Shown here: positions 1 through 10,881 of the stretch, in pieces
Position numbering within the stretch: position 1 is the stretch's first letter
Layout: each line of letters starts with the position of its first letter
Source of the DNA: Paracoccaceae bacterium
Lineage (GTDB): Bacteria; Pseudomonadota; Alphaproteobacteria; Rhodobacterales; Rhodobacteraceae
Assembly: GCA_026706985.1 (NCBI GenBank)
Contig: JAPOXR010000049.1
Coordinates: 88,297-152,296 of the forward strand
DNA length: 64,000 nucleotides
Direction: 5' to 3'
Position numbers and translations under genes: made by a program
The notes under the pieces: model-generated
Told to the model about the DNA's origin: nothing
What the model saw: only the letters and a program-made list of their open reading frames with translations
Databases searched by the model: none

Positions 1-2
1 TT

Positions 3-1079
3 GAGAAGTTCCTCTCCTGGGCCGATGAGATCCGCGACATAGGCGTCAGAGCCAATGCGGATACCACCGAGGAAGTGAGGGCAGCGCTGAAGTTCAAGGC
101 TGATGGCATAGGCCTCTGCCGCACCGAGCACATGTTTTTTGAAGCCTCGCAGCTCAATTTGATGCGGCGGATGCTGTTTGCGGAATCACCGCACGAACGC
201 AGATCTGTATTGGGACAATTGATTCAGTTGCAGAAGGCGGATTTTTCTGAATTGTTCCGCGAGATGACGGGAAGACCGGTATGCATTCGGCTGTTCGACC
301 CGCCCCTGCATGAGTTTCTGCCCCGCGGTCAGCGTGAAATGGAAGAGATGGCAGAAGAACTCGGGCGCGATGTCAGGCATGTGATGCAGCGCGCCGACGA
401 TTTGAAGGAATTCAACCCCATGCTGGGAATGCGCGGGGTCCGGGTCGGAATCGTCATGCCTGAGATCTATGAGATGCAGGCACGGGCGATTTTCGAAGCT
501 GCGGTTGAGGTCAGACGCAGCGGCATCGAACCGGTGCCGGAGATCATCATTCCATTGGTTTCCGCGAATCGGGAGGTGGAATTAGTGGGGGCCTATGTTG
601 ACCGCACCGCGAATGCCGTGAGAAGGGAGACTGAAAGCGACTTCCACTATCGGCTCGGCGTCATGGTGGAAACGCCGAGGGCGGCGCTGCGGGCCGGTGA
701 TCTGGCAACCAATTCCGACTTTTTGAGCTTTGGCACCAACGATCTGACACAGATGACCTATGGGTTGAGCCGCGATGACTCGCAGGGTTTCATTGACGAG
801 TATATCCGTCAGGATGTCTATCCGTTGGATCCGTTTGAAACGCTTGACGCCGAAGGAGTCGGTGAATTGCTGCAGATCGCCGCCCGGCGCGGACGCGGGA
901 CCAAATCGGACCTGACCCTATCCATCTGTGGCGAGCATGGCGGTGATCCCGAAAGCATTTCCTTTTGCCGTAATGCCGGCTTCGACTATGTTTCCTGCTC
1001 GCCATACCGGGTGCCGATCGCGCGACTGGCGGCAGGGCAATGCGCCGTCAGATCGGGAAATGCGGTGGAACCGGGATAA
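3..1079 (+). CDS. ppdK: Pyruvate, phosphate dikinase, C-terminal part (5' end outside the window)
   Basis: This is the PEP/pyruvate-binding TIM-barrel domain of PPDK, which interconverts pyruvate, ATP and phosphate with PEP, AMP and PPi. The frame is open from the first bases, so the N-terminal nucleotide-binding and phosphohistidine domains lie upstream; an internal GTG at 75 is not the real start. Seen here are the GIGLCRTEHMFF motif with its substrate Arg, VMVETPRAAL, SFGTNDLTQMTYGLSRDD, and CGEHGGDP, whose Cys is the catalytic acid/base. About 358 residues are visible, the expected size of this domain. The iron-dependent alcohol dehydrogenase follows after about 40 nt on the same strand. 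Identification is secure; only the extent is incomplete. Confidence 0.96.
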   Translation, partial: EKFLSWADEIRDIGVRANADTTEEVRAALKFKADGIGLCRTEHMFFEASQLNLMRRMLFAESPHERRSVLGQLIQLQKADFSELFREMTGRPVCIRLFDPPLHEFLPRGQREMEEMAEELGRDVRHVMQRADDLKEFNPMLGMRGVRVGIVMPEIYEMQARAIFEAAVEVRRSGIEPVPEIIIPLVSANREVELVGAYVDRTANAVRRETESDFHYRLGVMVETPRAALRAGDLATNSDFLSFGTNDLTQMTYGLSRDDSQGFIDEYIRQDVYPLDPFETLDAEGVGELLQIAARRGRGTKSDLTLSICGEHGGDPESISFCRNAGFDYVSCSPYRVPIARLAAGQCAVRSGNAVEPG

Positions 1080-1121
1080 CCGACGGCGCTGCGCACGGTA
1101 TTTTCAGCTTTGGAGACGCGG

Positions 1122-2300
1122 GTGAAGGAAATGGATGCGGGTGGGGTTCTGCTTCCCCAGGATTGGAGCTTTCCGGTGCCGATTGCCTATGGGCCGGGCC
1201 GTCTGGCCGAAATCGGTGCACATTGCCGGGAATTGGGCATCAAATCGCCTCTGATCGTGACTGACAGTGGCAGCCAATCCCTTCCCTTTATCGCTTCGCT
1301 GCAGCGGCACCTGTCGGAAGTCGGGCTGAAATCACGTCTGTTTGCGGAAATCTCTCCCAATCCGCGCGATGACGAAATCGGTGGCGGGCGCGACTTCTTT
1401 CTTTCCGGGGCGCATGACGCGGTGATCGCCATCGGTGGCGGCAGTGCCATGGATGGTGGCAAATCGATTTGCCTGACAGCGAATTACGGTATCGATCTCT
1501 GGGATTTCGACTACAGGCTGACGCCGCCGGCTGCTCCGGACCAGTTTCCGGCACTCATCACGGTGCCGACCACTGCGGGGACCGGCGCCGAGACCGAAAG
1601 CACGGCCATGGTCACGCATACCGGCAAGGAAATGAAATTCTGTGTCTGGCATCCGCGTCTGAAACCCAGCCTGGCGATTCTGGATCCGGAACTGACACTC
1701 GGTCTGCCTGCCGGGCTTACGGCATGGACGGGAATGGACGCGCTGGTGCATGCGATTGAGGCTTATTTGGTGCCGGGTTTTCACCCGCTATGCGACGGGA
1801 TGGCATTGGAAGCGCTCTCGCTTGTATCGACATCGCTCCCGAGGGTGGTTGCCGAGCCGGCGGATTTACCGGCGCGCGGTTTTATGCTGGTTGGATCCTG
1901 CCTGGCCGGAATTTCTTTCCTGAAGGGTCTCGGATTGGTGCATGCGATCTCGCATATGGTGGGGGCTGAATTCGATACCCAGCATGGGTTGACCAATGCG
2001 ATCATTCTGCCGACGGTCATGCGGTTCAATCTTCCGGGGCAGGAGGTCAAGACACACCGCATGGCCCAGGCCATGGGGATAGGAGACACATCGGTGCACG
2101 GTTTTATCGCCGCGCTTGAGAAACTGCTTGATGATACCGGAGTTCCCGGCTCGCTCAGCGAAATCGGGGTGCCGTCGGACTGCGCCCACCGGATCGCCGG
2201 TAAGGCGATCCACGACAGCGCCGCGGCTACCAATCCGCGCCGTGCCTCGGTGGCGGAGATTGAGGCGATTGTCGCTGCGGCGGTATCGGGTGCGCGTTGA
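1122..2300 (+). CDS. Iron-containing alcohol dehydrogenase
   Basis: Cytosolic NAD(P)-dependent group III (iron-type) alcohol dehydrogenase, 392 aa, a normal length. The N-terminal nucleotide-binding part contains AIGGGSAMDGGKS and TVPTTAGTGAETES. The helical metal domain carries the ligand pattern TGMDALVHAIEAY, then GLVHAISHMVGAEFDTQHG, giving the expected Asp and three His. I chose GTG at 1122 because a GGAG at 1112-1115 is correctly spaced; TTG at 1110 and ATG at 1131 are in-frame alternatives. Substrate cannot be read from sequence: 1,3-propanediol, lactaldehyde, methanol or phosphonate-linked relatives share these motifs. The methanethiol oxidase 94 nt downstream would make formaldehyde, so an aldehyde/alcohol role there is possible but unproven. 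Confidence 0.9.
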   Translation: MKEMDAGGVLLPQDWSFPVPIAYGPGRLAEIGAHCRELGIKSPLIVTDSGSQSLPFIASLQRHLSEVGLKSRLFAEISPNPRDDEIGGGRDFFLSGAHDAVIAIGGGSAMDGGKSICLTANYGIDLWDFDYRLTPPAAPDQFPALITVPTTAGTGAETESTAMVTHTGKEMKFCVWHPRLKPSLAILDPELTLGLPAGLTAWTGMDALVHAIEAYLVPGFHPLCDGMALEALSLVSTSLPRVVAEPADLPARGFMLVGSCLAGISFLKGLGLVHAISHMVGAEFDTQHGLTNAIILPTVMRFNLPGQEVKTHRMAQAMGIGDTSVHGFIAALEKLLDDTGVPGSLSEIGVPSDCAHRIAGKAIHDSAAATNPRRASVAEIEAIVAAAVSGAR

Positions 2301-2394
2301 CCTTTCCGATCAGCTGTCGATGATGGATTCACCAAGGCATATTGGATTACGGGTGGACAGGATTCGAATGCCGGGTCGAAAAGGAGGATGAAGA

Positions 2395-3744
2395 ATGCAG
2401 TGTTGCGGACCCGGCTACGCGTCACCTGAGGAGGCAATGCGCGCCCCGTGCGAAAAGCTTCTATATACGGTTGCGATTTACACAGGGACCGGGATTCAGA
2501 AGCCGGACTATCTGTGCACTATTGATGCCGATCCTGAAAGCGCCACCTATTCCCGCGTTCTGCACCGTCTGGAAATGCCGGGAATCGGCGATGAGTTGCA
2601 CCATATGGGTTGGAATGCCTGCTCATCCTGCCACGGCGATGCGGCGATGCGGCGCTCTCACCTGCTGGTGCCGGGTGTGCGTTCATCAAATATTCATATC
2701 ATCGATACCGCTGCCGACCCGTCCGCACCGCGGCTGCATAAGGTGATTCAGGGGTCGGAGATCAAGAGCAAAACCAATCTCAGCGCACCGCATACGGTTC
2801 ACTGCCTCGGTTCTGAAATCATTGTTTCGATGCTTGGCGATGCCAGGGGCGAGGCCCCCGGCGGTTATCTGCATCTCGATCGGAATTTCGATATTGTCGG
2901 GCGCTGGGAGAATTCGATGGGAGAAATCCCGTTCAGCTATGATTTTTGGTATCAGCCGCGCCACAACATTATGGCAAGCTCCGAATGGGCGGCGCCGAAC
3001 ACATTCATGCCCGGTTTCGACCTCGAAGAGGTTGGTCACTTGAAATACGGCCGCCGGATTCATTTGTGGGATTTCCGGAAACGCAAACCGCAGCAGACAT
3101 TCTATCTGGGTGAGGATGGGCTGATTCCGCTTGAGGTGCGATTTCACCATAACCCGGACAGTAGTCATGGATTCTGTGGCGCAGCGCTCAGTGCGAACAT
3201 CATCCATTGGTGGAAAGACCCGGATGATGAGTGGAAATGGGAAAAAATCATCGATGTCGAAAATGAGCCGCATCCGGAGTGGCCGATCCCGGTGCCGGGG
3301 GTGATTTCGGTTATCCTGATCTCGATGGATGACCGGTTCCTGTATTTCTGCAACTGGCTGCATGGCGATATCCGCCAATACAATATCGAGAATCCGCACA
3401 GGCCGGTATTGACCGGGCAGGTATGGATGGGCGGATTGCTGGGCCGGGCGCCGGAAGTGAACGGTATCAGAGTGACTGGTGGCCCGCAGATGATTCAGCT
3501 TAGTCTGGATGGCAAAAGGCTGTATGTCACAACATCGCTGTTTTCCACCTGGGACAACCAGTTTTATCCCGAAATCCGCACCAATGGCGGCTGCATGCTG
3601 ATGGTCAATTGCAACACGCAGACGGGTGGCATGGAAATCGATTCCGACTTTGCCGTTGATTTCGGGCGTGAGCCGAATGGCCCCAGCCGTTGTCATGAGA
3701 CCCGTTATCCCGGTGGTGACTGCACAAGTGACATCTGGGTATGA
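2395..3744 (+). CDS. mtoX: Methanethiol oxidase / selenium-binding protein (SBP56 family)
   Basis: SBP56-family beta-propeller protein, 449 aa. Bacterial members (MtoX) oxidise methanethiol to formaldehyde, hydrogen sulfide and hydrogen peroxide. Conserved features include the N-terminal CCGPGYASP, the Cys/His-rich HHMGWNACSSCHGD, SAPHTVHCLGSE, DSSHGFCGAAL and the terminal CHETRYPGGDCTSDIW. A strong AAGGAGG at 2381-2387 lies 7 nt before the ATG. No Sec or Tat signal is visible, whereas some characterised bacterial MtoX enzymes are periplasmic copper proteins, so location is uncertain. The stop overlaps the ferredoxin start by 4 nt (ATGA), so the two are translationally coupled. The SCO1 and MauG-like partners often found with mtoX are absent. 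Family is certain; the enzymatic activity is inferred. Confidence 0.9.
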   Translation: MQCCGPGYASPEEAMRAPCEKLLYTVAIYTGTGIQKPDYLCTIDADPESATYSRVLHRLEMPGIGDELHHMGWNACSSCHGDAAMRRSHLLVPGVRSSNIHIIDTAADPSAPRLHKVIQGSEIKSKTNLSAPHTVHCLGSEIIVSMLGDARGEAPGGYLHLDRNFDIVGRWENSMGEIPFSYDFWYQPRHNIMASSEWAAPNTFMPGFDLEEVGHLKYGRRIHLWDFRKRKPQQTFYLGEDGLIPLEVRFHHNPDSSHGFCGAALSANIIHWWKDPDDEWKWEKIIDVENEPHPEWPIPVPGVISVILISMDDRFLYFCNWLHGDIRQYNIENPHRPVLTGQVWMGGLLGRAPEVNGIRVTGGPQMIQLSLDGKRLYVTTSLFSTWDNQFYPEIRTNGGCMLMVNCNTQTGGMEIDSDFAVDFGREPNGPSRCHETRYPGGDCTSDIWV

Positions 3745-4106
3745 GCGTTCTCCGCGTGACCGTGGCGAACCGGAAAAATGCGACCTATGAAGTCGAGGCA
3801 AGCCGGCCATTGCTCGAAACCCTGCGCGAGCAGGGCATTGATCTGCCTTATGGTTGCAAATATGGCGGTTGCATCACCTGTGCCGCCAAACTGACCGCCG
3901 GGCAGGTTGAACAGAAGCGCCAGGTTGCTCTCAATAACCGGCAGCTAGCGGAAGGCTATGTCATCCTTTGCGTGGCCCGCCCGATGACCGACATCACGCT
4001 TGAGATCGGTGTGGAGAGCCATGACAGGCTTTACCGAAACCCCTTTCTCGACAGGCTGCAGCCGCATGAGTTGAAGGCGGATATAGCAACGCCGAAGGAT
4101 GAATAG
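3741..4106 (+). CDS. 2Fe-2S ferredoxin
   Basis: Plant-type [2Fe-2S] ferredoxin domain of about 90 residues plus a short charged tail (121 aa in all). The cluster ligands are in PYGCKYGGCITCAAKL (Cys-x4-Cys-x2-Cys), with the fourth Cys in YVILCVARP. It has no reductase or oxygenase partner domain, so it is a free electron carrier. It overlaps the methanethiol oxidase stop by 4 nt, and the next gene starts one base after its stop, so all three appear to form one transcript. This position makes the SBP56 protein, or the alcohol dehydrogenase further upstream, the likely redox partner, but that is inference from context. Confidence 0.93.
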   Translation: MSVLRVTVANRKNATYEVEASRPLLETLREQGIDLPYGCKYGGCITCAAKLTAGQVEQKRQVALNNRQLAEGYVILCVARPMTDITLEIGVESHDRLYRNPFLDRLQPHELKADIATPKDE

Positions 4107-4107
4107 G

Positions 4108-4557
4108 ATGGACCATACTCAACCTTACCCGGAAGAATATATTCAGGACATCCTGCGTTCGGTGAAGACGATCGCGATGGTCGGGGCAAGTCCCGACAAG
4201 ACGAAATTCAGCTATGGTGTTCTACGGGTTCTGCATGAAACCGGTTACAACATGATTCCGGTCAATCCAAAGCCGGGTCTGGAAACAATCCGCGGCATCA
4301 AGGTGTATCCCGGGCTCGACTCAATTGAGCAGCGCGTCGATATGGTGCAGGTATTCCGTCGTGCCGACGATTTATTGCCGGTTGCCAAAGAAACCATCGA
4401 AATCGGTGCCGGCGTGTTGTGGGGCCAGATAGGTGTGATCAATCATGAAGCGGCTGAACTTGCCGAAGCCGCCGGCATCCGGGTGGTGATGAACCGCTGT
4501 CCCAAGATCGAATTGTTCCGCCCGTTCTGGAAACCGAAACTGCACCTGTCGATCTGA
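4108..4557 (+). CDS. CoA-binding domain protein (YccU-like)
   Basis: Small single-domain protein (149 aa) with the CoA-binding Rossmann fold also found at the N-terminus of succinyl-CoA synthetase alpha. Visible are KTIAMVGASPDKTKFSYGV near the N-terminus (dinucleotide/CoA loop), YNMIPVNPK, and the C-terminal VVMNRCPKIE typical of the YccU/CoA_binding_2 group. I start at ATG 4108, one base after the ferredoxin stop, because GAAGGA at 4094-4099 is well placed; ATG 4099 is an alternative. Family members bind CoA, but no reaction is established for the stand-alone form. Last gene of the methanethiol oxidase operon. Confidence 0.88.
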   Translation: MDHTQPYPEEYIQDILRSVKTIAMVGASPDKTKFSYGVLRVLHETGYNMIPVNPKPGLETIRGIKVYPGLDSIEQRVDMVQVFRRADDLLPVAKETIEIGAGVLWGQIGVINHEAAELAEAAGIRVVMNRCPKIELFRPFWKPKLHLSI

Positions 4558-4868
4558 GGGCAAATTCCAGTTTAGACGCCCGCCCGGCAGGCTGGCCGGA
4601 ATGAGTGGATTCATGAATCGGGCACGGTGTTCTGACGGAATTCAGATACTCTGTCGCAAAGTATTGACAAATCAGTGGCTTGCGATGTATTCGGATGAAA
4701 ACGACCTCGGTCGCAAGAACTCAAACCGGTAAAAGTCGGAAGAGCATGTCACTCCGTTCACTGTTCAAATCTGTTCCGAGAGGAACAGCAGCGCAGATTT
4801 GAAGCAATGCCGGAAGGCCGGTTGCAGCGCGCATCCAGCCGGAATTCGGGCTGAACAATTTCCTGCAG
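4558..4868. other. Intergenic stretch of 311 bp
   Basis: No coding frame with recognisable content and no RNA gene seen. It holds the 3' end region of the CoA-binding protein transcript and a probable promoter at 4664-4691 for the cell-wall hydrolase. No T-tracted hairpin was found. Confidence 0.6.
4664..4691 (+). promoter_or_regulatory. Putative sigma70-type promoter upstream of the cell-wall hydrolase
   Basis: A perfect TTGACA at 4664-4669 is followed, after 16 nt, by TGTATT (4 of 6 matches to TATAAT); TATTCG with 18-nt spacing is an alternative. It lies about 180 nt before the hydrolase start, so the transcript would carry a long leader. Prediction by eye only. Confidence 0.4.
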
Positions 4869-5753
4869 ATGCGTATACAGCGTAACATTCTATTTGTGCT
4901 CATCGCCTTCCTGCCGGCATGTGCGATGCAATCCACGGATTTCGGCGCTGCTTTTTTCGGGCCTTTGCCGGGGAATGTGGAATCCGAAAATTCTGAAATC
5001 CAGGTTACTGAAGTCCCACTGTCGGAGGAGACATCCGGCAGTGAAGTGATTGAGGAAATCGAACTCGTGGCATTGTCCCAGGATGAGATTGAATCGTCGG
5101 ATACCGGGCTGGTGGCACTTGCTTTGCCGCGTCCATTGCTCCGTCCGGGTGCGCGTGAAAGCGTGTATGCGCAATTGGCCTGGCGACCGCTGCTTCGGGA
5201 CGGCAACGATGATCTGCGGATAGACAATTTCGGCAACTCACTTTCCGGCCAGGTGGTTCTGGCGTCTTACCGGCCGATACTTCGGCCCGGCACGGAAGAC
5301 AGAATGTCGGTTGAAGGTGATTTAATGGTTTCTGTCAGACCGCTCAGGCGCCCGGCGTCGGTTGAGGAGTTGAACTGCCTGGCACAGGCGATATATTTCG
5401 AAGCGCGTGGCGAAAGCCTTGCCGGAAAACATGCCGTGGCGGAAACCATTATCAACCGTGTCGCGCTGCCACATTATCCCAATTCTGTATGCGAGGTTGT
5501 GAATCAGGGCATCAGCAGGCGGCACCGGTGCCAATTCTCATACAATTGTGACGGGCTTGCCGAAACCATCCATGAGCGGGAAGTCTATTCTGAAATCAGA
5601 GAGTTGGCCCGTGGCATTCTGAACGGCAAAACTATGCAGGTTGCCGAAGGCGCAACTCATTTCCATACGACGGATGTTAAACCGTCCTGGGCGTCGGAAT
5701 TCATTGTCGTGCGGGTTGTCGGTCGGCATGTATTTTACCGAGAGGACCGCTGA
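4869..5753 (+). CDS. Cell wall hydrolase (SleB-type) with N-terminal repeat linker
   Basis: Secreted peptidoglycan hydrolase, 294 aa. Residues 1-20 form a hydrophobic signal (ILFVLIAFLPACAMQ) with a lipobox-like LPAC at Cys18, suggesting a lipoprotein, though Pro at -2 is unusual. Residues 35-75 are acidic. Residues 88-163 hold four spaced copies of an R-P-x-x-R-x-G/A motif (RPLLRPG, RPLLRDG, RPILRPG, RPLRRPA). From residue 165 on is the hydrolase domain: NCLAQAIYFEARGES (Glu178 and Glu182 candidates for catalysis), AVAETIINRV, CQFSYNCDG and GATHFHT. In spore formers SleB opens the spore cortex; alphaproteobacterial relatives probably act in envelope remodelling. It is a monocistronic gene, with glmM about 110 nt downstream. 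Confidence 0.85.
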   Translation: MRIQRNILFVLIAFLPACAMQSTDFGAAFFGPLPGNVESENSEIQVTEVPLSEETSGSEVIEEIELVALSQDEIESSDTGLVALALPRPLLRPGARESVYAQLAWRPLLRDGNDDLRIDNFGNSLSGQVVLASYRPILRPGTEDRMSVEGDLMVSVRPLRRPASVEELNCLAQAIYFEARGESLAGKHAVAETIINRVALPHYPNSVCEVVNQGISRRHRCQFSYNCDGLAETIHEREVYSEIRELARGILNGKTMQVAEGATHFHTTDVKPSWASEFIVVRVVGRHVFYREDR

Positions 5754-5861
5754 GGCGAGATTCCGGTTTTGTCGCTTCGGCATATTTCATAAAACTGGAG
5801 TTTGATGCCGACCCGCAAGCGGGCTGGGTGTCGGAACGACAGGCAATGGATTTTCTACAGG

Positions 5862-7217
5862 ATGAGTAACGACGCGGCTGTGAATTTCGGCACGGATGGA
5901 ATCCGGGGCCGGGCAAACAGCCACCCCATGACAGCGGAATGCGCTCTTCGGATCGGTTTGGCGGCAGGACGGTATTTTCGCCGCACCCATTCCAATGGGC
6001 ACCGGGTGGTAATCGGGAAAGACACGCGGCGCTCAGGGTATATGCTGGAAAATGCGCTGACTGCAGGTCTCACTGCGACGGGAATGAATGTGCTCTTGCT
6101 CGGGCCGGTGCCGACACCTGCTGTCGGGCTGTTGACGCGGTCGATGCGGGCGGATCTGGGTGTCATGATTTCGGCATCCCATAACCCATATTTTGACAAT
6201 GGAATCAAATTTTTCGGGCCCGACGGATTCAAGCTCGCAGAGACGGTTGAACGGGATATCGAGCGCTGGATCAATGCCGAGAGGATTGAAGCCGTTGATG
6301 CCGACAATATCGGCCGGGCCATGCGAGTGGATGACGGGCTTGGTCGCTATGTCGAATTTGTGAAAACGACATTTCCAAAACGGTTAAGGCTGAATAGGCT
6401 GAGGATTGTGGTCGATTGTGCCAACGGGGCCGCTTACCGGGTCGCGCCGGAAGTGCTGTGGGAGCTGGGAGCGGAGGTGATTCCGGTCGGGGATTCCCCG
6501 AACGGATACAATATCAATGAGGCCTGCGGCTCGACAAACCCGGAACTTGCAAAGCGGAAAGTTCTTGAGACGCGTGCCGATGCCGGCATCTGTCTCGATG
6601 GCGATGCCGACCGGGTGGTGGTTATCGACGAAAAGGGCAATCCGGTATGTGGAGACCAGATTCTTGCCCTTCTGGCGCAAAGATGGTTCGAATCCGGCCG
6701 CTTGGCGAAAAACACTCTGGTTGCAACGGTGATGTCAAATTTCGGCATGGAGCTGCATCTGAATGGCAAAGGCATAGGGGTCAAACGCACTTCTGTCGGC
6801 GACCGCAACGTCATGGCGGCCATGCGCGAGGGCGGATTCAATGTCGGCGGCGAACAATCCGGTCACATCGTTCTGTCTGACCATGTCACGACCGGCGATG
6901 GGCTGGTTTCCGGATTGCAGTTTCTGGCTGCGCTGGTGGAGCTTGAGAAGCCGGCGAGCAGCGTTTCCAAAGTCTTCGAAGCGCTGCCGCAGACATTGAT
7001 CAACGTGCCGTTCCGGGAAGGCTGCGCACCGCTTGCGGATGAAACCGTGCGGCAGACGGCGAGGGATGTTGAATCGAGCCTGAAAGGGCATGGAAGATTG
7101 GTTGTCAGGCAGTCGGGTACCGAACCGGTGGTACGGATTATGGTCGAAAGCGACGACGCGGCGAAGATGCGCGTAGCTGCCGAAAAGATGGCCACGGCAG
7201 TTGCCGGAGCGGCTTGA
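5862..7217 (+). CDS. glmM: Phosphoglucosamine mutase
   Basis: Converts glucosamine-6-phosphate to glucosamine-1-phosphate, the second step to UDP-GlcNAc for peptidoglycan and LPS. 451 aa, standard length. It starts with VNFGTDGIRGRAN; the phosphoserine loop is MISASHNPYFDNGIKFFGPDG (Ser106 catalytic); the metal loop is CLDGDADRVVVID; GGEQSGHIVLSDHVTTGDG is the sugar-binding loop; and RQSGTEPVVRIMVE binds phosphate. I use ATG 5862 (MSNDAAVNFGT); the upstream ATG at 5802 would add 20 residues without homology. The next gene starts 25 nt after its stop on the same strand. Confidence 0.97.
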   Translation: MSNDAAVNFGTDGIRGRANSHPMTAECALRIGLAAGRYFRRTHSNGHRVVIGKDTRRSGYMLENALTAGLTATGMNVLLLGPVPTPAVGLLTRSMRADLGVMISASHNPYFDNGIKFFGPDGFKLAETVERDIERWINAERIEAVDADNIGRAMRVDDGLGRYVEFVKTTFPKRLRLNRLRIVVDCANGAAYRVAPEVLWELGAEVIPVGDSPNGYNINEACGSTNPELAKRKVLETRADAGICLDGDADRVVVIDEKGNPVCGDQILALLAQRWFESGRLAKNTLVATVMSNFGMELHLNGKGIGVKRTSVGDRNVMAAMREGGFNVGGEQSGHIVLSDHVTTGDGLVSGLQFLAALVELEKPASSVSKVFEALPQTLINVPFREGCAPLADETVRQTARDVESSLKGHGRLVVRQSGTEPVVRIMVESDDAAKMRVAAEKMATAVAGAA

Positions 7218-7242
7218 GGCTGACCGGCGGGGAGGCCGGAGA

Positions 7243-9536
<2,294 letters not shown>

Positions 9537-9551
9537 CCGGTTGCGTCCGCT

Positions 9552-10709
9552 TCAGCGCCGGGCGCGCATCAGCGCCGCGAAGCGCTCAAAAAGATAAAAA
9601 CTGTCCTGAGGCCCAGGGCTGGCTTCGGGATGGAACTGTACTGAAAACACCGGGTGATCACGCATCCGCAGACCGCAATTGGTGCCGTCAAACAACGATA
9701 TATGGGTTTCCACAACATGGTTGGGAAGGGTATCGCGATCGACCACAAAACCGTGATTCATTGAGGTGATTTCAACTTTCCCGGTTTCCATATCCTTAAC
9801 CGGATGGTTGGTCCCGTGATGCCCATGCAGCATTTTTTTGGTGGTTGCGCCCAGAGCCAGCGCCAAAATCTGGTGACCGAGGCAGATACCGAATAACGGC
9901 AACTCCTGCGCTAACCGGCGGACAAGCGGAACCGCATAGGCACCGGTGGCTGCCGGATCACCGGGGCCGTTCGAGAGGAAAATCCCATCCGGATTATAGT
10001 CAAGGATGTCCTCATATTCCGCATTTGCCGGGAAAACCCGCACCTTGCCGCCGATATCCGTAAGACATCGCAGAATATTCCGCTTGGCACCGTAATCGAT
10101 GGCGGCGATCCTGAATTCGGACCCGGTGCTGCGGCGATGGCCAGCCGGCCATTGCCATCTTCTGCCTGTCCAATCGAAACCATCCCCGGTGGTGACTTCC
10201 TTTGCCAGATCCATGCCGTCCAACCCGTGAAAGCCTTCCGCGAGGGCAAGCAGTTTCGGAACTTCAAATTGCCCGTCCGGTTGATGTGCGATGGCGGCAT
10301 GCGGCATTCCGCCCCGGCGGATCGAGCGCGTCAGCCGTCGTGTGTCGATACCACCGACGCCGATCAGGCCGCGCCGTGCCATCCAATGCGAAAGGCTCTG
10401 CGTGGCGCGCCAGTTTGACTGCTCCGAGGGATGCCATTTCACAATCATACCCCGGGCTGCCGGGCAATCGGACTCATTATCTTCCGGAGTTGCTCCGACA
10501 TTGCCGATATGCGGGAAAGTGAAGGTGACAATCTGGCCGGCATAGGATGGGTCTGTTGACACTTCCTGGTATCCGGTCATGGAAGTGTTGAAACAGACTT
10601 CGCCGACTGTCTCACCGACGGTGCCGAATCCAGTGCCGAAAAACACACTGCCATCCGCGAGGGCGATGCATCCGGTCGGTTTTTCGTCGCTGAAATGCCG
10701 TTCTGCCAT
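9552..10709 (-). CDS. carA: Carbamoyl-phosphate synthase, small (glutaminase) subunit
   Basis: Hydrolyses glutamine and passes ammonia to CarB for carbamoyl phosphate, feeding pyrimidine and arginine synthesis. 385 aa. The N-terminal domain has FGTGFGTVGETVGEVCFNTSMTGYQE, and the C-terminal class I glutamine amidotransferase has LFGICLGHQILALALG (nucleophile Cys), HGHHGTNHPV and VQFHPEASPGP (His/Glu of the triad). The large subunit carB is not in the window, so the two subunits are unlinked here. Divergent from the yqeY gene, an arrangement common in alphaproteobacteria. Confidence 0.98.
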   Translation of the reverse strand: MAERHFSDEKPTGCIALADGSVFFGTGFGTVGETVGEVCFNTSMTGYQEVSTDPSYAGQIVTFTFPHIGNVGATPEDNESDCPAARGMIVKWHPSEQSNWRATQSLSHWMARRGLIGVGGIDTRRLTRSIRRGGMPHAAIAHQPDGQFEVPKLLALAEGFHGLDGMDLAKEVTTGDGFDWTGRRWQWPAGHRRSTGSEFRIAAIDYGAKRNILRCLTDIGGKVRVFPANAEYEDILDYNPDGIFLSNGPGDPAATGAYAVPLVRRLAQELPLFGICLGHQILALALGATTKKMLHGHHGTNHPVKDMETGKVEITSMNHGFVVDRDTLPNHVVETHISLFDGTNCGLRMRDHPVFSVQFHPEASPGPQDSFYLFERFAALMRARR

Positions 10710-10814
10710 CGAGAATCATTCGTTCTGCCCAAGGGGCGTATCTATCCTGCCGGAAATGCTATCGACATAGGAATTTTCGTCGCCCGCGCCGCATTGCCGG
10801 CACCGGCGCAAAAA

Positions 10815-10843
10815 TTGCCTTTGCCGTGAATCCGGATTAGATT
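10815..10843 (+). promoter_or_regulatory. Putative promoter for the yqeY gene
   Basis: TTGCCT at 10815-10820, 17-nt spacer, TAGATT at 10838-10843. Transcription would begin near 10850, which is downstream of the ATG at 10846 and so favours the in-frame ATG at 10882 as the true start of the gene. Prediction by eye. Confidence 0.4.
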
Positions 10844-10881
10844 GGATGCATCGATATCGGTTTGGGGGAACAACCGCATTG

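Noticed and set aside
2686..3810. A 374-codon minus-strand frame opposite the methanethiol oxidase
   Set aside because: Antisense shadow of a conserved gene; no start signal or recognisable domain.
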